Shown here: positions 36,153-46,080 of the stretch, piece after piece
How the letters are laid out: each line of letters begins with the position of its first letter
How positions within the stretch are numbered: position 1 is the stretch's first letter
Assembly (NCBI RefSeq): GCF_025148635.1
Contig: NZ_CP102269.1
Span: 186,001 to 250,000, forward strand
Reading direction: 5' to 3'
Length of the DNA stretch: 64,000 nt
From: Butyricimonas virosa
Lineage (GTDB): Bacteria > Bacteroidota > Bacteroidia > Bacteroidales > Marinifilaceae
The notes under the pieces: model-generated
Database searches by the model: none
Told to the model about the DNA's origin: nothing
The model's input: only the letters and a program-made list of their open reading frames with translations
Position numbers and translations under genes: made by a program

Positions 36153-36896
36153 TTAAGGCATTTTCACCTCGTCACCCGCGTAATCCCCGTCTTCATGCCG
36201 CAGAGGATCATTCGGATGTTCCCGGTTATACTGGAGCAAGGCTGCCTTTACCTTCCCGGCATTAGCCAATAACTGATTATAACTCCACTTTTCATCCCCC
36301 TCTTGAGCGGAAGGATAAGGAATATATGATACATTCAACACATTTAGGATAAAACGGTACCAACTTATAGAGAATTGTTGCCCAAAATAAAAAGCCAAAT
36401 TTCCCCAATTCTTGGGCTTAACCAACTGATTCGTCATTGATAACTTGAAATAACGATTATCAAAACCGGCAAGTGGAAAATCTTCATTGGGAACTAATTT
36501 TATATGTACCATGAAAGTGCTATCACTCATATCCGGAGTACAATGAATTTCCACTGGGACCTCTCCCGAGAAAGAGCCGGCAGGAACTAATCCTTCCAAT
36601 AATTTATACTGCTCCGGACGAGCTGTGTTCACATTATTTGTATCATTTTCTACCACGGCAATCGATACCTTTCGTTCATAATCAACGGAATCCCCTGTTG
36701 TTGCAACCGTGATATAATACAAATGTACCGTCTCGCCATAATTATCCACAAAACTATATTCATCTTCAGACTGATACAAGAATCGCACTCCCGCCTCTTG
36801 CTGGTACATGATGGTTTTCTCCTGATCACACGACACCCACAAACTTATTACCAATGCCGCTATCATCAACCTAATTATTATCTGTTTCATACACAT
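36153..36896 (-). CDS. DUF4843-family lipoprotein
   Basis: A 247-residue lipoprotein (ISLWVSCDQEK, Cys about 23). It shows DUF4843 hallmarks: an early AGVRFLYQSEDEYSF, a middle beta region with SVDYERKVSIAVVEN and PEQYKLLEG, and a late FKLSMTNQLVKPKNWG followed by FGQQFSISWYRFIL. Family members sit after susD and are thought to be surface lipoproteins of the nutrient-uptake complex. It lies 13 bp after susD and precedes the PKD-like lipoprotein, a common order. Confidence 0.82.
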   Translation of the reverse strand: MCMKQIIIRLMIAALVISLWVSCDQEKTIMYQQEAGVRFLYQSEDEYSFVDNYGETVHLYYITVATTGDSVDYERKVSIAVVENDTNNVNTARPEQYKLLEGLVPAGSFSGEVPVEIHCTPDMSDSTFMVHIKLVPNEDFPLAGFDNRYFKLSMTNQLVKPKNWGNLAFYFGQQFSISWYRFILNVLNVSYIPYPSAQEGDEKWSYNQLLANAGKVKAALLQYNREHPNDPLRHEDGDYAGDEVKMP

Positions 36897-36909
36897 ACTT
36901 TTTAATCCG

Positions 36910-38406
36910 TTATTTTTTCTTGTAATCTTCCATTCCGCCCAAACCTACATCTCCAGAGGGTAACGGAACTACATAAACCGCATCACTACCCGGTTTGGTC
37001 GAGTAAGGAATCTTCTCGAATCCCAACCGTTTATAGTAATAAAACAACTGACCTTCCCCTATAAATTCACGCTGATACTCCTTCGTGATCTCGTCTTGCA
37101 CGGTTCCCGCCGTCATGTCATTACCGAGTTTTGCAATTCCCCGGTTGTCCCTCACCGTGTTAAGATACTCGATCGCTTTTATCCGATCGGCTGCATTACC
37201 TGTTTCCAACAAACATTCGGCCGCCATATAATACATCTCTGGTTTCCGGATCAGAGGTAACACGCTTCCATGCGAGTATTCCTCGACCTCCCAGTACTTA
37301 TAGAAAGCCCAGCCGTCAAAATAATCATTCACCTTATTGTACCACCGTTTATAACGATAATCCGTGCTTACACCATTAACAGCCTCAAACAATTTATTGG
37401 CCCGTTCGCTCGAATGATATAACAAATCGGCATTTCGGTTGGGCTTGTTTGCATTGGGATCAATATAATGTTTAACACTCTCGAAAAGCTCTGCTATATC
37501 CAAGGCAAACACATGTTCTCTTGAAAAAGTCAAATCCCTATCCTTCTCGTAGTAAGCATCAATCGTGTACGAGTCAATCCAAGAAGTCCGACCTCCCTTA
37601 TCAATAAAAGATGTTGCCAAGGGCAAGGCTTCTCTTTTCCGTCCCATCCACATATATACTCGGGTCAACGTACAAACCGCAGCCCAATAGTTAAACCGTT
37701 TTTCACGATTATCGAAAAATTTATCCTCGTTCGGTAAATCATAATCATCCGACTTGGGAGCCAAGCCGTAAGGATCACTATTATTCAGCAATTCTATCGA
37801 TGCCAATAAATCCTCTTCAATATGAGCCAAAACTTCACCAACAGTCAACTGTTTCGTCAAAACCTTATCATATTTTGTCATGTATGGCATACACAATTTC
37901 TCCAAATTTTCTGGTTTTTTCGCAAGATTACCCCAACCAAACAGACGTACTAAATCAAAATGCAAAAATGCCCGTAATCCCAAAGCTTCCCCTTTTAACA
38001 CCCCATAGGTTGCCGGAGTAAACAAATTCTGTTGTTCATCCAAATTTTCCAGCATATTATTCAAATTCACAATAGCATTGAAAGCCTTGGCCCAAAGAGC
38101 ATCAGAAACTCCCGAAGTCTGGGAATAATTGTAACGACTAGCATTATAATAAGCAGCTGCCTGATCTTGAATGTCCGTTTGTTGCCCAATAGCATCCACA
38201 AATCCCCACGTGGCTTCCTTTCCATATAATTCGGGATCACGTAGTGTCAGATAAACCCCCATTAGAGCATCCTTGAACCCGCTCTCCGATTGAAACATCA
38301 ATTCGGATTTAATCTCTGTTTTTGGGTCCACATCCAACCAGTTCTCGCAAGACATTGTCGTGCAGAGTAACAGTAAAACACAAAATATATCACGTACTTT
38401 CTTCAT
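36910..38406 (-). CDS. SusD/RagB-family substrate-binding lipoprotein (locus 2)
   Basis: A 498-residue lipoprotein (signal LCTTMSCENWLDVDPKTEI, where CENWLDVDP is a typical SusD start). The helical SusD core has LRAFLHFDLVRLFGWG, and the RagB domain has MYYMAAECLLETGNAADR and EYQREFIGEGQLFYYYKRLG. Start chosen at ATG 38406; a GTG lies two codons upstream. It should cap the SusC encoded 11 bp upstream. The gene is intact although its SusC is frameshifted. Confidence 0.93.
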   Translation of the reverse strand: MKKVRDIFCVLLLLCTTMSCENWLDVDPKTEIKSELMFQSESGFKDALMGVYLTLRDPELYGKEATWGFVDAIGQQTDIQDQAAAYYNASRYNYSQTSGVSDALWAKAFNAIVNLNNMLENLDEQQNLFTPATYGVLKGEALGLRAFLHFDLVRLFGWGNLAKKPENLEKLCMPYMTKYDKVLTKQLTVGEVLAHIEEDLLASIELLNNSDPYGLAPKSDDYDLPNEDKFFDNREKRFNYWAAVCTLTRVYMWMGRKREALPLATSFIDKGGRTSWIDSYTIDAYYEKDRDLTFSREHVFALDIAELFESVKHYIDPNANKPNRNADLLYHSSERANKLFEAVNGVSTDYRYKRWYNKVNDYFDGWAFYKYWEVEEYSHGSVLPLIRKPEMYYMAAECLLETGNAADRIKAIEYLNTVRDNRGIAKLGNDMTAGTVQDEITKEYQREFIGEGQLFYYYKRLGFEKIPYSTKPGSDAVYVVPLPSGDVGLGGMEDYKKK

Positions 38407-38417
38407 AGTCACTAATA

Positions 38418-41400
38418 TTAAAATGTAGCTTGTACAGCAAAATTGAACGATCTTGCAAAAGGATAAGCGGTACCTCTTTCCGTCTTAATCGACGATAACA
38501 TAAACACATCATTCATGTAAAACTCTATTCTCAAACGCTCCATGGCAACTTTCTTGATAAAATTATGTTTCCAAAAATCATAGCCCACCCTTAGGGAAGA
38601 GAGACTCAATTCATTACGATCCTGCACAAAACGGGAAGTGGCCTGCGTTTTTTCATCCTTGTATTCATTCTCTTCTGCAACCCATCGGTTCCCCAAGGTT
38701 TTATACGGTTTCAAATCACCGGGATTCCGCCAACGACCATCATACACCCGTTTATCCACATTACCTTTCAACGAAGCATTTTCCACTTTATCTACCAATG
38801 TTTGATTATACATTTGCGCCCCATACTGAAAACGGAAAGTCGCATTCAACTCGATTCCCTTATAGCTAAACATGAACCCGGCCGTTCCTTGGAAATCCGG
38901 TAGCTTGTCTCCACAAACGACCTGGTCAGACACTCTGTACGTGTAAGTTCTATTTCCCTTCTTATCTAAATAGATCTCCTGCCCATTCGCCGGGTCTATC
39001 CCCAAAGAGCGAACAGCCCAGATCGCATCCAAAGAAACCCCGTCATAATACTTTTGTACCGGTTTATTATAGAATATGCTACTGGCAACCTCGTCTTGTT
39101 TGTCGTTATAATTCTGCATGGCAGCCGACACTCCCGTTATCTTATTCTTGTTCCGGGAAATAGCCGTGGTAATCGTGAAATAAGCCCGTTCCCGAGGCAT
39201 ATTCCATGGAGTTATACTCAACCGAAGATCAAATCCTTTATTCTCCACATCTCCCACATTTTCTTTTACCGTTTTGAACCCCGTGTATGTCGGAATGTCA
39301 AAATCCAATAAATTATTTTTCGTTTTTCCTATATAATAATCAAACTTCATACTGAACAAACGCCCAATATTAAAATCCAAACCCACATTATAATCAAACT
39401 TTTCTTTCCACTTCAAATCCTCATTTCTCATCGCCTTCAACTTCGATCCCAGAAATCCCATGTACACCCGTTCCAAATCATATTCATAAGTAGCCAAAGA
39501 TGCGTAGGCTTCACTACTTTGTGCTCCGGTATACCCGACAGATCCTCTCAATTTCAATTGTTGTATTTTAGAGTCCTTCAACCACATCTCATTATGTATA
39601 TTCCACCCCACACCAACACTCCAAAACTGTCCCCAACGGTTATTCTTTCCATATTGGCTGGAAGCACTCGTTCGGAAAGAACCATCCACAAGAAACCGAT
39701 CATCATAGGCATAGTTACCGGCAAACAACACGGCAATATCCCGAATTGTAGATTCCCGCCCCCGTCGGCTTGGTATCCTTCACGTATTGACGGGCAAACA
39801 TCATGTCATTCATCCGGTCATGCGGAAAACCTTCTGCCTTGTAAATCAACTCCTCGTAATAAGCCTCCGACAAAGTAAAACCGGCATTGGCAAACACATA
39901 ATGTTTATCACCGAATTGCTGTGAGAACTGCATATTGATGTCACCACTCAACCGTTTCTCTTCTCCTTCATTCATTTGGTAACTTCCTTTACGGAATAAA
40001 TCTTCACCCGAATAACTTCTAAATTTCAGATGGTTTGCAGGATAAAACTCATCCGCACGTACTCTTTTCTCCGTAATACCAAAACGTCCCGTCACTTTCC
40101 ATCCCATCACGATCATCCACTCTACACTGAAATTATTCGTCACGTCAAGATACTTACTTGTTAATTTCGTGTTCAAAGAAGCATTATACAAAGGGTTTGC
40201 TTCAAAATTATCCGCCCCGGGAATAATACTGGCATTCTGCACCAAATTTCCCTTCTCATCATACGGGGAAAGATAAGGATTCAAAACTGCATACTCGCTG
40301 AAAGTCCCGTAAGGAGAATCATTTGCCACGTTGGATGTAATCGTTAAATTATCTCGAAAATTCAGTCCTTTGTAACGATATGAAATAGACACGCTACCCT
40401 CGTAATTCGTACGGTCGGAACCTTTCATTGTTCCTTGAACGTTATTATAGCTAAACCCGACAATAAGATTCAACCGCTCATTTCCCATCTCGAAAGAAAT
40501 ACCATGTTTCGTACCAACTCCATTACGTAATGGTTTTGACAACCAATCTGTATCAATGCCAGACACAACTGCCGCCAGTTTTTTATTATAATCCTTCTGC
40601 AAATTAAATAAAGTCGAAAGATTTTTATCATAATACAATCCGGCATCTTTCTCTATCTCCAACTTTTCAGCAGCATTAGTCAAGTTATAAGAAGAAAGAT
40701 CTGGAGCTTGAATTTCCACACTTCCGCTGTACGAAATTCGTAGTGAAGATTCGGTATTTTTCTTTGTCTCGATAACGATCACCCCGTTAGCCGCCTTAGA
40801 TCCATAAATAGCTTTTGCCGAAGCATCCTTCAAAATTGTCAATGACTCCACCCGATTCATATCTAAATCGGCAATTTTTTGAACAGAGGCCTCAAAACCG
40901 TCCAAAATAAACAAAGGAGCATTCGGATCATTTGCATAACTTCCCTTCAAATCAATATCATCCGATCCTAAATCAAAAGCTGTTTTACCTCGCAAAGCCA
41001 TAGTCGGCATCTTATTGGGGTCAGAACCAAATTCTAAATTATCAAAAATCATCAATGACGGGTCCAGATTTTTCAAACTGGCAAACACATTGGAATTACT
41101 TACCTTTTTCAAATCCTCTCCTTTCATGGTCAAAGCTGAACCGGTAAAACTTCCTGCTTTTCGTTGGAAGATACCATTTACAACAACCTCTTCTACTTCT
41201 GTCACGTCCTCTTCCAAAACAATCTGAAGCGGTTTATCATCCGTAACTTTTACCTCTTTCGTCTTCATCCCCACGAAAGAAAATTGCAAGGTAATCTCCT
41301 TATTACCAGGCAATGTCAACTGAAACTTTCCGTCAGTGTCCGTCACGACTCCCCCGGTAGTTCCTTTTATCAAAACAGTTACTCCCGGAAGCGGCAGTTT

Positions 41401-41829
41401 ATCCTTGTCCGTCACCTTTCCCTCAATCTTTCTCCCCTTATCATCTTCCGGAGCCGTCTTCACATTATCCTTGGCAATTACCAAGAAATCCTCTACTAGC
41501 TTGCAATGTAAGCCGCTTCCCTTTAAAGCCTCGTTCAAAGCCTCCACGGCATTCACATTCCGTAAAGTCACGGTAACCCGTTTCACCGTTTTCAATAGTG
41601 TATTGTTATACACTACCACGTAACCGGATTGGGCCTCGACCGCCTTGATTACCTCTTCGATCGCGGCATCCTTAAACAGGATACTCACCTTCTGCTGCGT
41701 GTAACTATTCTCAGCATGCAGCTGAAATAGTGTCACAAAAATCATTAATAGCTGCAATCGCATAACTTTCCAAAATTTGCATGCCACTTTCCCACACCGG
41801 GAAGTGCCATCTTTTGATTTTTTTTTCAT
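38418..41829 (-). pseudogene. SusC/RagA TonB-dependent transporter with a single-base frameshift
   Basis: From ATG 41829 the frame encodes signal sequence, STN domain, carboxypeptidase-like repeat (KLPLPGVTVLIKGTTGGVV), plug (AKAIYGSKAANGVIVIETKK) and half the barrel. It leaves frame at a run of five C (39759-39763; G5 on the coding strand), reading ...PTGAGIYNSGYC to a stop at 39715. Removing one G gives PTGRESTIRDIAVLFAGNYA, joining exactly to the conserved second half that ends SFNFAVQATF. Restored length is about 1136 residues. A one-base homopolymer insertion is the whole defect; it may be real or a sequencing error. Confidence 0.88.
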
Positions 41830-41886
41830 AGATTTGTGTACCATTAATTATTAATTCTCTCTTGCCGGAGAGATTTAGTTAAATAG

Positions 41887-41918
41887 AAAAGGGGAAGAGG
41901 GCCAATTCTTCCTCTTTT
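41887..41918 (-). promoter_or_regulatory. Hairpin between fecR and susC (locus 2)
   Basis: AAAAGGGGAAG (41887-41897) pairs with CTTCCTCTTTT (41908-41918), 10 of 11 positions. In the minus-strand RNA it begins at the fecR stop codon and ends in CCCCUUUUCUAUUU, resembling a weak terminator or attenuator between fecR and susC. Confidence 0.45.
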
Positions 41919-43101
41919 ATTTTTTGTATATTATAATCATACCATCACTCTGTATATCAAATTTTAATGATTGCGTACTCGACAACAATTCTAACATAAA
42001 ATCAATCGGTTTACTCCGTAGAGCAGCCCCGGAGAAACACACCTCTCGCAAGGATTCATCTGCAAACTTGAAATTCACGTCATACCAGCGCCCCAATTTT
42101 TGCACGATCTCGGATAAGGGGGTATTGTAGAAATAAAATGTACCGTATCGCCACGAAGTGAAATATTTTAAATCGACAGATTCTACGGTCACTTTACCCG
42201 AAGCTATATCATAAGAGGCACACTCGCCCACGTTAACGGCTGCCACCCCATGATCAGTTCTCAAATTGATCTTACCACTTTCCAACACTGCCCAGCATTG
42301 TCCCTCTCCTGGATAACAAGATGCGTTAAAAGAAGTCCCCATAACCTCGATTGTCGCACCCTCCATGATCACGTTAAAACACCTTGCCTCATCTTTTGTC
42401 ACCTCAAAATAGGCCTCTCCACTTAAACGAACCTCCCGACTATGCTCGCCAAATGCAAGCGGGTATTCTAAACGGGTTTCTGAATTCAACCATACTTTTG
42501 TTCCGTCAGATAACACTAACATATACTCGCCCCCCCTCGGAACCTCAATTCGATTGTATGCTAATTCTTTTGATTGACCGATGTCCCCCGTTACTCCACT
42601 ATAATTCAGTGCATTTATATCCTTAGATAACGCAATTTCCTGCCCAGAATACTCATCCACGATAACCGAATCAACAATTCGATTCAAATCAATCACTTGA
42701 CCATCGGAAAGGTAAAGAATTGCCTTAGGTCCTCCCGGTAGGATCTGTTTAGGCTCAGATACAGGAAGTACCTCACCCGCTTGTTGTTTAAACGTAAGAA
42801 CATAAAATAACGTGCCACCTAGCAATAATGGCAACAGAAGTACCGCTGCATATTTCAGTATTCGAGAATACCCCAATGATCTCTGTCTTGTTCGTTTCAG
42901 AATATTCTCTAAAGCATTTTCTTTATGCAAGGAATCCATCCCCTTCAAAAAGTTTCCCATCCCCATAATTCCTTTTATATCCTCGTACATCTGTTCGTTT
43001 TCGGAAGCCTCATTACGCCACTCCTGCAACTTCATCAGCTCCTCCGATGAACACTCGTTTCGCAAGGCTCTCCATACAATTTCTTCCCAATTTTCGTTCA
43101 T
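41917..43101 (-). CDS. FecR-family anti-sigma factor (locus 2)
   Basis: A 394-residue protein with N-terminal cytoplasmic region (about 1-78), a membrane helix near 80-102 (ILKYAAVLLLPLLLGGTLFY), FecR domain (VPRGGEYMLVLSDGTKVWLN; VRLSGEAYFEVTKDEARCF) and C-terminal DUF4974-like domain (LSEIVQKLGRWYDVNFKF). It regulates the ECF sigma factor encoded upstream and receives the signal from the STN domain of the downstream SusC. It lies 192 bp after the sigma gene, in a spacer with inverted copies of GATCCTTTA (43119-43127 and 43242-43250). Confidence 0.92.
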   Translation of the reverse strand: MNENWEEIVWRALRNECSSEELMKLQEWRNEASENEQMYEDIKGIMGMGNFLKGMDSLHKENALENILKRTRQRSLGYSRILKYAAVLLLPLLLGGTLFYVLTFKQQAGEVLPVSEPKQILPGGPKAILYLSDGQVIDLNRIVDSVIVDEYSGQEIALSKDINALNYSGVTGDIGQSKELAYNRIEVPRGGEYMLVLSDGTKVWLNSETRLEYPLAFGEHSREVRLSGEAYFEVTKDEARCFNVIMEGATIEVMGTSFNASCYPGEGQCWAVLESGKINLRTDHGVAAVNVGECASYDIASGKVTVESVDLKYFTSWRYGTFYFYNTPLSEIVQKLGRWYDVNFKFADESLREVCFSGAALRSKPIDFMLELLSSTQSLKFDIQSDGMIIIYKK

Positions 43102-43293
43102 ATAAAATCTAAATAAATGATCCTTTATTGAGAAAGAGACGTGAGAAAAAAGACTTTTTTACAATAAACTGATTATGAGTGTAAAAAGATATTAGGATTG
43201 TTGAATAATAACTGTTTATACAGCTAAATTTGAGTTATTATTAAAGGATCGTTTAATAATACAACGGAAAAAATGAAAAATGGGTGAAAAGAA

Positions 43294-43839
43294 TTAGCAA
43301 GAAAATACAAAAAAAGTAAGAAACAATTCGAAATCCTCCTTGTTCAACCCCTTGCGCAACAACTTTAAAGCTCTTGCCAGCTGGGTCTTAACGGTATTAA
43401 CAGAGACTTGCATTTCCTCCGCCACGTCTTTATATTTTTTTTCATTAAAACAAATCGCAACGAGCACTTGCTGACATTTAACAGGTAAATTTTTAACGGC
43501 TTCCATCAACAAATCAATCTTAGAATCATTTTCTGATTCCGGAGAAAAATAATATACCAACTGGTCTGTCATTACCTCCACATCCACAGTACTCTTCGGT
43601 TTCTCCCGGACTCGATCCACACACATATTTCGTGTTATGCGATACAATAAAGGCCGTGCATTTTCCGTGGTCAAACGATCTCTATACATTTCCCAAAAAC
43701 GTACAAACGACTCCTGCACTATGTCCTCCGCCTCCCAAAAATCCTCGGTAAACTTTACGGCATACAAACATAAAGCCTCGTAATTTTTATCGAAAACCAT
43801 CGTGAAAGTCTTTTCCTTATCCTGTTCAACCAAAGCCAT
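43294..43839 (-). CDS. ECF RNA polymerase sigma factor (locus 2)
   Basis: A 181-residue ECF sigma factor. Region 2 has FWEAEDIVQESFVRFWEMY and LLYRITRNMCVDRVRE; region 4 has YKDVAEEMQVSVNTVKTQLA with the HTH. It is preceded 6 bp upstream of its ATG by a perfect 13-bp inverted repeat, an unusual leader. It heads locus 2 and should drive fecR, susC and susD once released by FecR. Confidence 0.92.
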   Translation of the reverse strand: MALVEQDKEKTFTMVFDKNYEALCLYAVKFTEDFWEAEDIVQESFVRFWEMYRDRLTTENARPLLYRITRNMCVDRVREKPKSTVDVEVMTDQLVYYFSPESENDSKIDLLMEAVKNLPVKCQQVLVAICFNEKKYKDVAEEMQVSVNTVKTQLARALKLLRKGLNKEDFELFLTFFVFSC

Positions 43840-43845
43840 AACTCA

Positions 43846-43878
43846 ATACTTTTACACACATTACTTGTGTAAAAGTAT
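43846..43878 (-). promoter_or_regulatory. Perfect 13-bp inverted repeat directly upstream of ECF sigma gene
   Basis: ATACTTTTACACA (43846-43858) and TGTGTAAAAGTAT (43866-43878) pair without mismatch over a 7-nt loop, 6 bp before the sigma start codon. In RNA it would sit on the ribosome binding region; in DNA it could be a dimeric operator. TACTTTTA within it resembles a -7 box. Confidence 0.6.
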
Positions 43879-44014
43879 AAAATGATTTTCAAAAACCAAA
43901 TAAATTAATATCCATAGGTGCAACACATATACAATAACAACAGCGAGGAACATTACCACCTATATTCTCTAATACAGATCAGTTGTCGATATTTAATATC
44001 ACCTTATCTTACTA

Positions 44015-44680
44015 TCACCTATTTTTTATGTTCTTTTTAGGAAATGGAAACGCTTCGAAAGTTTTATCTTGAATTTTGGTCATCTCAATCAATCTCTTTT
44101 CGATCGACATCCAATCATATTCTCCATTCACCATGACAATATCCTCCTCAAAATCAATATCATCAAAGTAAGTAATAGCTTTAAAAGGTCTTATGACATT
44201 TGAGTTTGGAAATTTACGTTCATACATTTTCAACATTGAACTGAAAGGGAAACGAGTAGAGAGGAAAGCAATATCGATAAAATCCTTTAATCGTGATCCA
44301 TTGTCTGCAATAGCAGAAAGCTTCATGGCAATAACGTCTTCCATACTATACAATCTTATACCGGATTCAATGTATGGTTTCTCAAGATAATCATAAGAAT
44401 GGGTAATACAATCTATTTTCACACCATCTATCGTACCCTTCAGAGTATTTTTTCCCATGAAATCTGTACGAAATCCATACTCCTCTTTCAAGAATTGTTC
44501 CAATTGAACTGCATCAAATGATTCCGGCGTGAAAAGATCTAAATCCAAACTCAGTCTATGCCCTAAATATAGAGATAAAGAGGTACCTCCTGCCAAGTTA
44601 AAACCGACCATCATTCTTTCTGCTTCCAACTTTTTCAGGAGTTCAAGAGTCGATCTCGTAACAGTTTCCGTGTATAACAT
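44015..44680 (-). CDS. AbiEii/AbiGii-type nucleotidyltransferase toxin
   Basis: A 221-residue protein of the nucleotidyl transferase AbiEii toxin family. Key motifs: GGTSLSLYLGHR followed by SLDLDLFTPE, the Gly-Gly-[ST]-x-L and D-x-D nucleotide/metal site, and later the KLSAIADNGSRLKDFIDIAFL motif containing K, R and D residues typical of the family. It overlaps the upstream gene by 46 bp, a strong coupling typical of toxin-antitoxin pairs. Related proteins transfer nucleotides to tRNA and block phage growth; its actual target is unknown. Confidence 0.85.
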   Translation of the reverse strand: MLYTETVTRSTLELLKKLEAERMMVGFNLAGGTSLSLYLGHRLSLDLDLFTPESFDAVQLEQFLKEEYGFRTDFMGKNTLKGTIDGVKIDCITHSYDYLEKPYIESGIRLYSMEDVIAMKLSAIADNGSRLKDFIDIAFLSTRFPFSSMLKMYERKFPNSNVIRPFKAITYFDDIDFEEDIVMVNGEYDWMSIEKRLIEMTKIQDKTFEAFPFPKKNIKNR

Positions 44681-44961
44681 TTCAATTCTTCTTTTTTCAA
44701 ATTAAAAACAACACAAACGAAATTCATATCTCGTGGAGACAAGCTCGGAACCTCCTTTATGATTTCCCTGAAACCTTCTATTCCCCCGTATAATTTGAAT
44801 GCTGCATAAAAATCCTTCAGCCATCCTCTTTCAATGATACGTTGAACCACAATCTTTCTTGATTTCCACCAGTCAAAACAAGACAAATCATATTCCCAAA
44901 GTAAAGATGGAGAAATTGAAACTTCGCCCGTATATGTCTTATATTCATCAAATATAGTCAT
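44635..44961 (-). CDS. DUF6922-family protein, likely antitoxin of the AbiEii pair
   Basis: A 108-residue soluble protein with the DUF6922 pattern: SPSLLWEYDLSCFDW, then IVVQRIIERGWLKDFYAAF, KLYGGIEGFREIIKEV and MNFVCVVFNLKKEELKCY. It commonly precedes AbiEii-type toxin genes in Bacteroidales, and here its 3' end overlaps the toxin gene by 46 bp. The antitoxin role is inferred from this linkage; no classic antitoxin DNA-binding domain is obvious. Confidence 0.72.
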   Translation of the reverse strand: MTIFDEYKTYTGEVSISPSLLWEYDLSCFDWWKSRKIVVQRIIERGWLKDFYAAFKLYGGIEGFREIIKEVPSLSPRDMNFVCVVFNLKKEELKCYTRKLLRDRLLNS

Positions 44962-45097
44962 TTATCATTCATTTTTAATGATATACAAATTTACTACATT
45001 TCGTTGGGACATACAATTTTTCAGGTATTTTTTATCAGTCTCGTTCTTCAGGAAATCATCTTTTAAGACAAAATAATACTTTTCATATTTACCTACC

Positions 45098-45886
45098 TTA
45101 CCGAACAGACCGTTTCACAATCCAGATACTCACCTCATACAATAACCACATCGGAAGCGACACCAACAACAAGGTAAATACATCTGATGTCGGAGTTATA
45201 ATCGCAGCCACAACAAGGATAATCACCACAGCATGACGTCGATAACGCCTCATAAAATCGGCAGAAATAAATCCCAATTTAGCAAACAACCACGAAAGAA
45301 TCGGAATCTCGAAAACAATTCCCATCGCAAGACTCATCATCAACAAAGTACTGATATACGATTGCAAAGAAATCATATTCTCGACCTGGTCACTCACCTG
45401 GTACGTCCCAAGGAAACGGAACGTTAAAGGAAAGATTAAAAAATAACTGATCAGCACCCCCACCATGAACATGATATATCCATAACCGACAACCCTCACG
45501 ACATACTTACGTTCATTAGCATATAAAGCCGGGGAAACAAAGCGAAACAACTGATACAAAATATAGGGAGAGGCACACAAAACTCCCGTACACATGGCAA
45601 CTTTCATGTGAATCATAAACTGCTGAGCCAACCCCGTGTTGATCAACTTCACGTAAAAATCCTGTGCCTGCTCGTCAGTCACCCACCCGCTAAAAAAATA
45701 CAACCACCGATAAGTAATAAAATCAGCGTCCTTGGGAGCAAGAATAACAGAAAACAGCGCCTCCTTGAAAAAGAATGCCACCACTGCGAACACGGCAGTC
45801 ACGGCAGCAATCTTTACCAAGGAAGCCCGTAGTATATCCAGATGGTCCCAAAAACTCTGTTTTTCAGACTCGCTCGCCTGCTCCAT
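45098..45886 (-). CDS. tatC: Twin-arginine translocase subunit TatC
   Basis: A 262-residue, six-helix inner-membrane protein. TatC signatures are FWDHLDILRASLVKIA near the N-terminus (signal recognition site) and QLFRFVSPALYANERKYV in the first periplasmic/cytoplasmic region, with the late FRFLGTYQVSDQVENM and IVFEIPILSWLFAKLGFI. It follows tatA by 1 bp and ends an eight-gene operon containing two Tat-motif proteins. TatC recognises the twin-arginine signal and forms the core of the translocon. Confidence 0.95.
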   Translation of the reverse strand: MEQASESEKQSFWDHLDILRASLVKIAAVTAVFAVVAFFFKEALFSVILAPKDADFITYRWLYFFSGWVTDEQAQDFYVKLINTGLAQQFMIHMKVAMCTGVLCASPYILYQLFRFVSPALYANERKYVVRVVGYGYIMFMVGVLISYFLIFPLTFRFLGTYQVSDQVENMISLQSYISTLLMMSLAMGIVFEIPILSWLFAKLGFISADFMRRYRRHAVVIILVVAAIITPTSDVFTLLLVSLPMWLLYEVSIWIVKRSVR

Positions 45887-45887
45887 A

Positions 45888-46079
45888 TTACTCCTTTTTC
45901 CCTTCCGAAGTATCGTCTTTCTCCAAACCGTTCATCCCCTCTTTAAAAGAACGAACTCCCTTACCAAGTCCTTTCATCAATTCGGGGATCTTCTTGCCTC
46001 CAAACAATAACAACACGACCAGCACGATCAACAAAATTTCCGGCATTCCAATGCCACCGATAAATAATGGAACTATCAT
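45888..46079 (-). CDS. tatA: Twin-arginine translocase subunit TatA/E
   Basis: A 63-residue protein with a hydrophobic helix at about 12-28 (MPEILLIVLVVLLLFGGKK), the conserved FG-x-K hinge and an amphipathic helix (IPELMKGLGKGVRSFKEGM), the complete TatA layout. It starts 1 bp after the upstream ECF S-component gene and is 1 bp before tatC, so it is co-transcribed. It forms the pore-like multimer of the Tat system. A TatB was not seen; a single TatA-type protein serves both roles in many bacteria. Confidence 0.93.
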   Translation of the reverse strand: MIVPLFIGGIGMPEILLIVLVVLLLFGGKKIPELMKGLGKGVRSFKEGMNGLEKDDTSEGKKE

Positions 46080-46080
46080 C

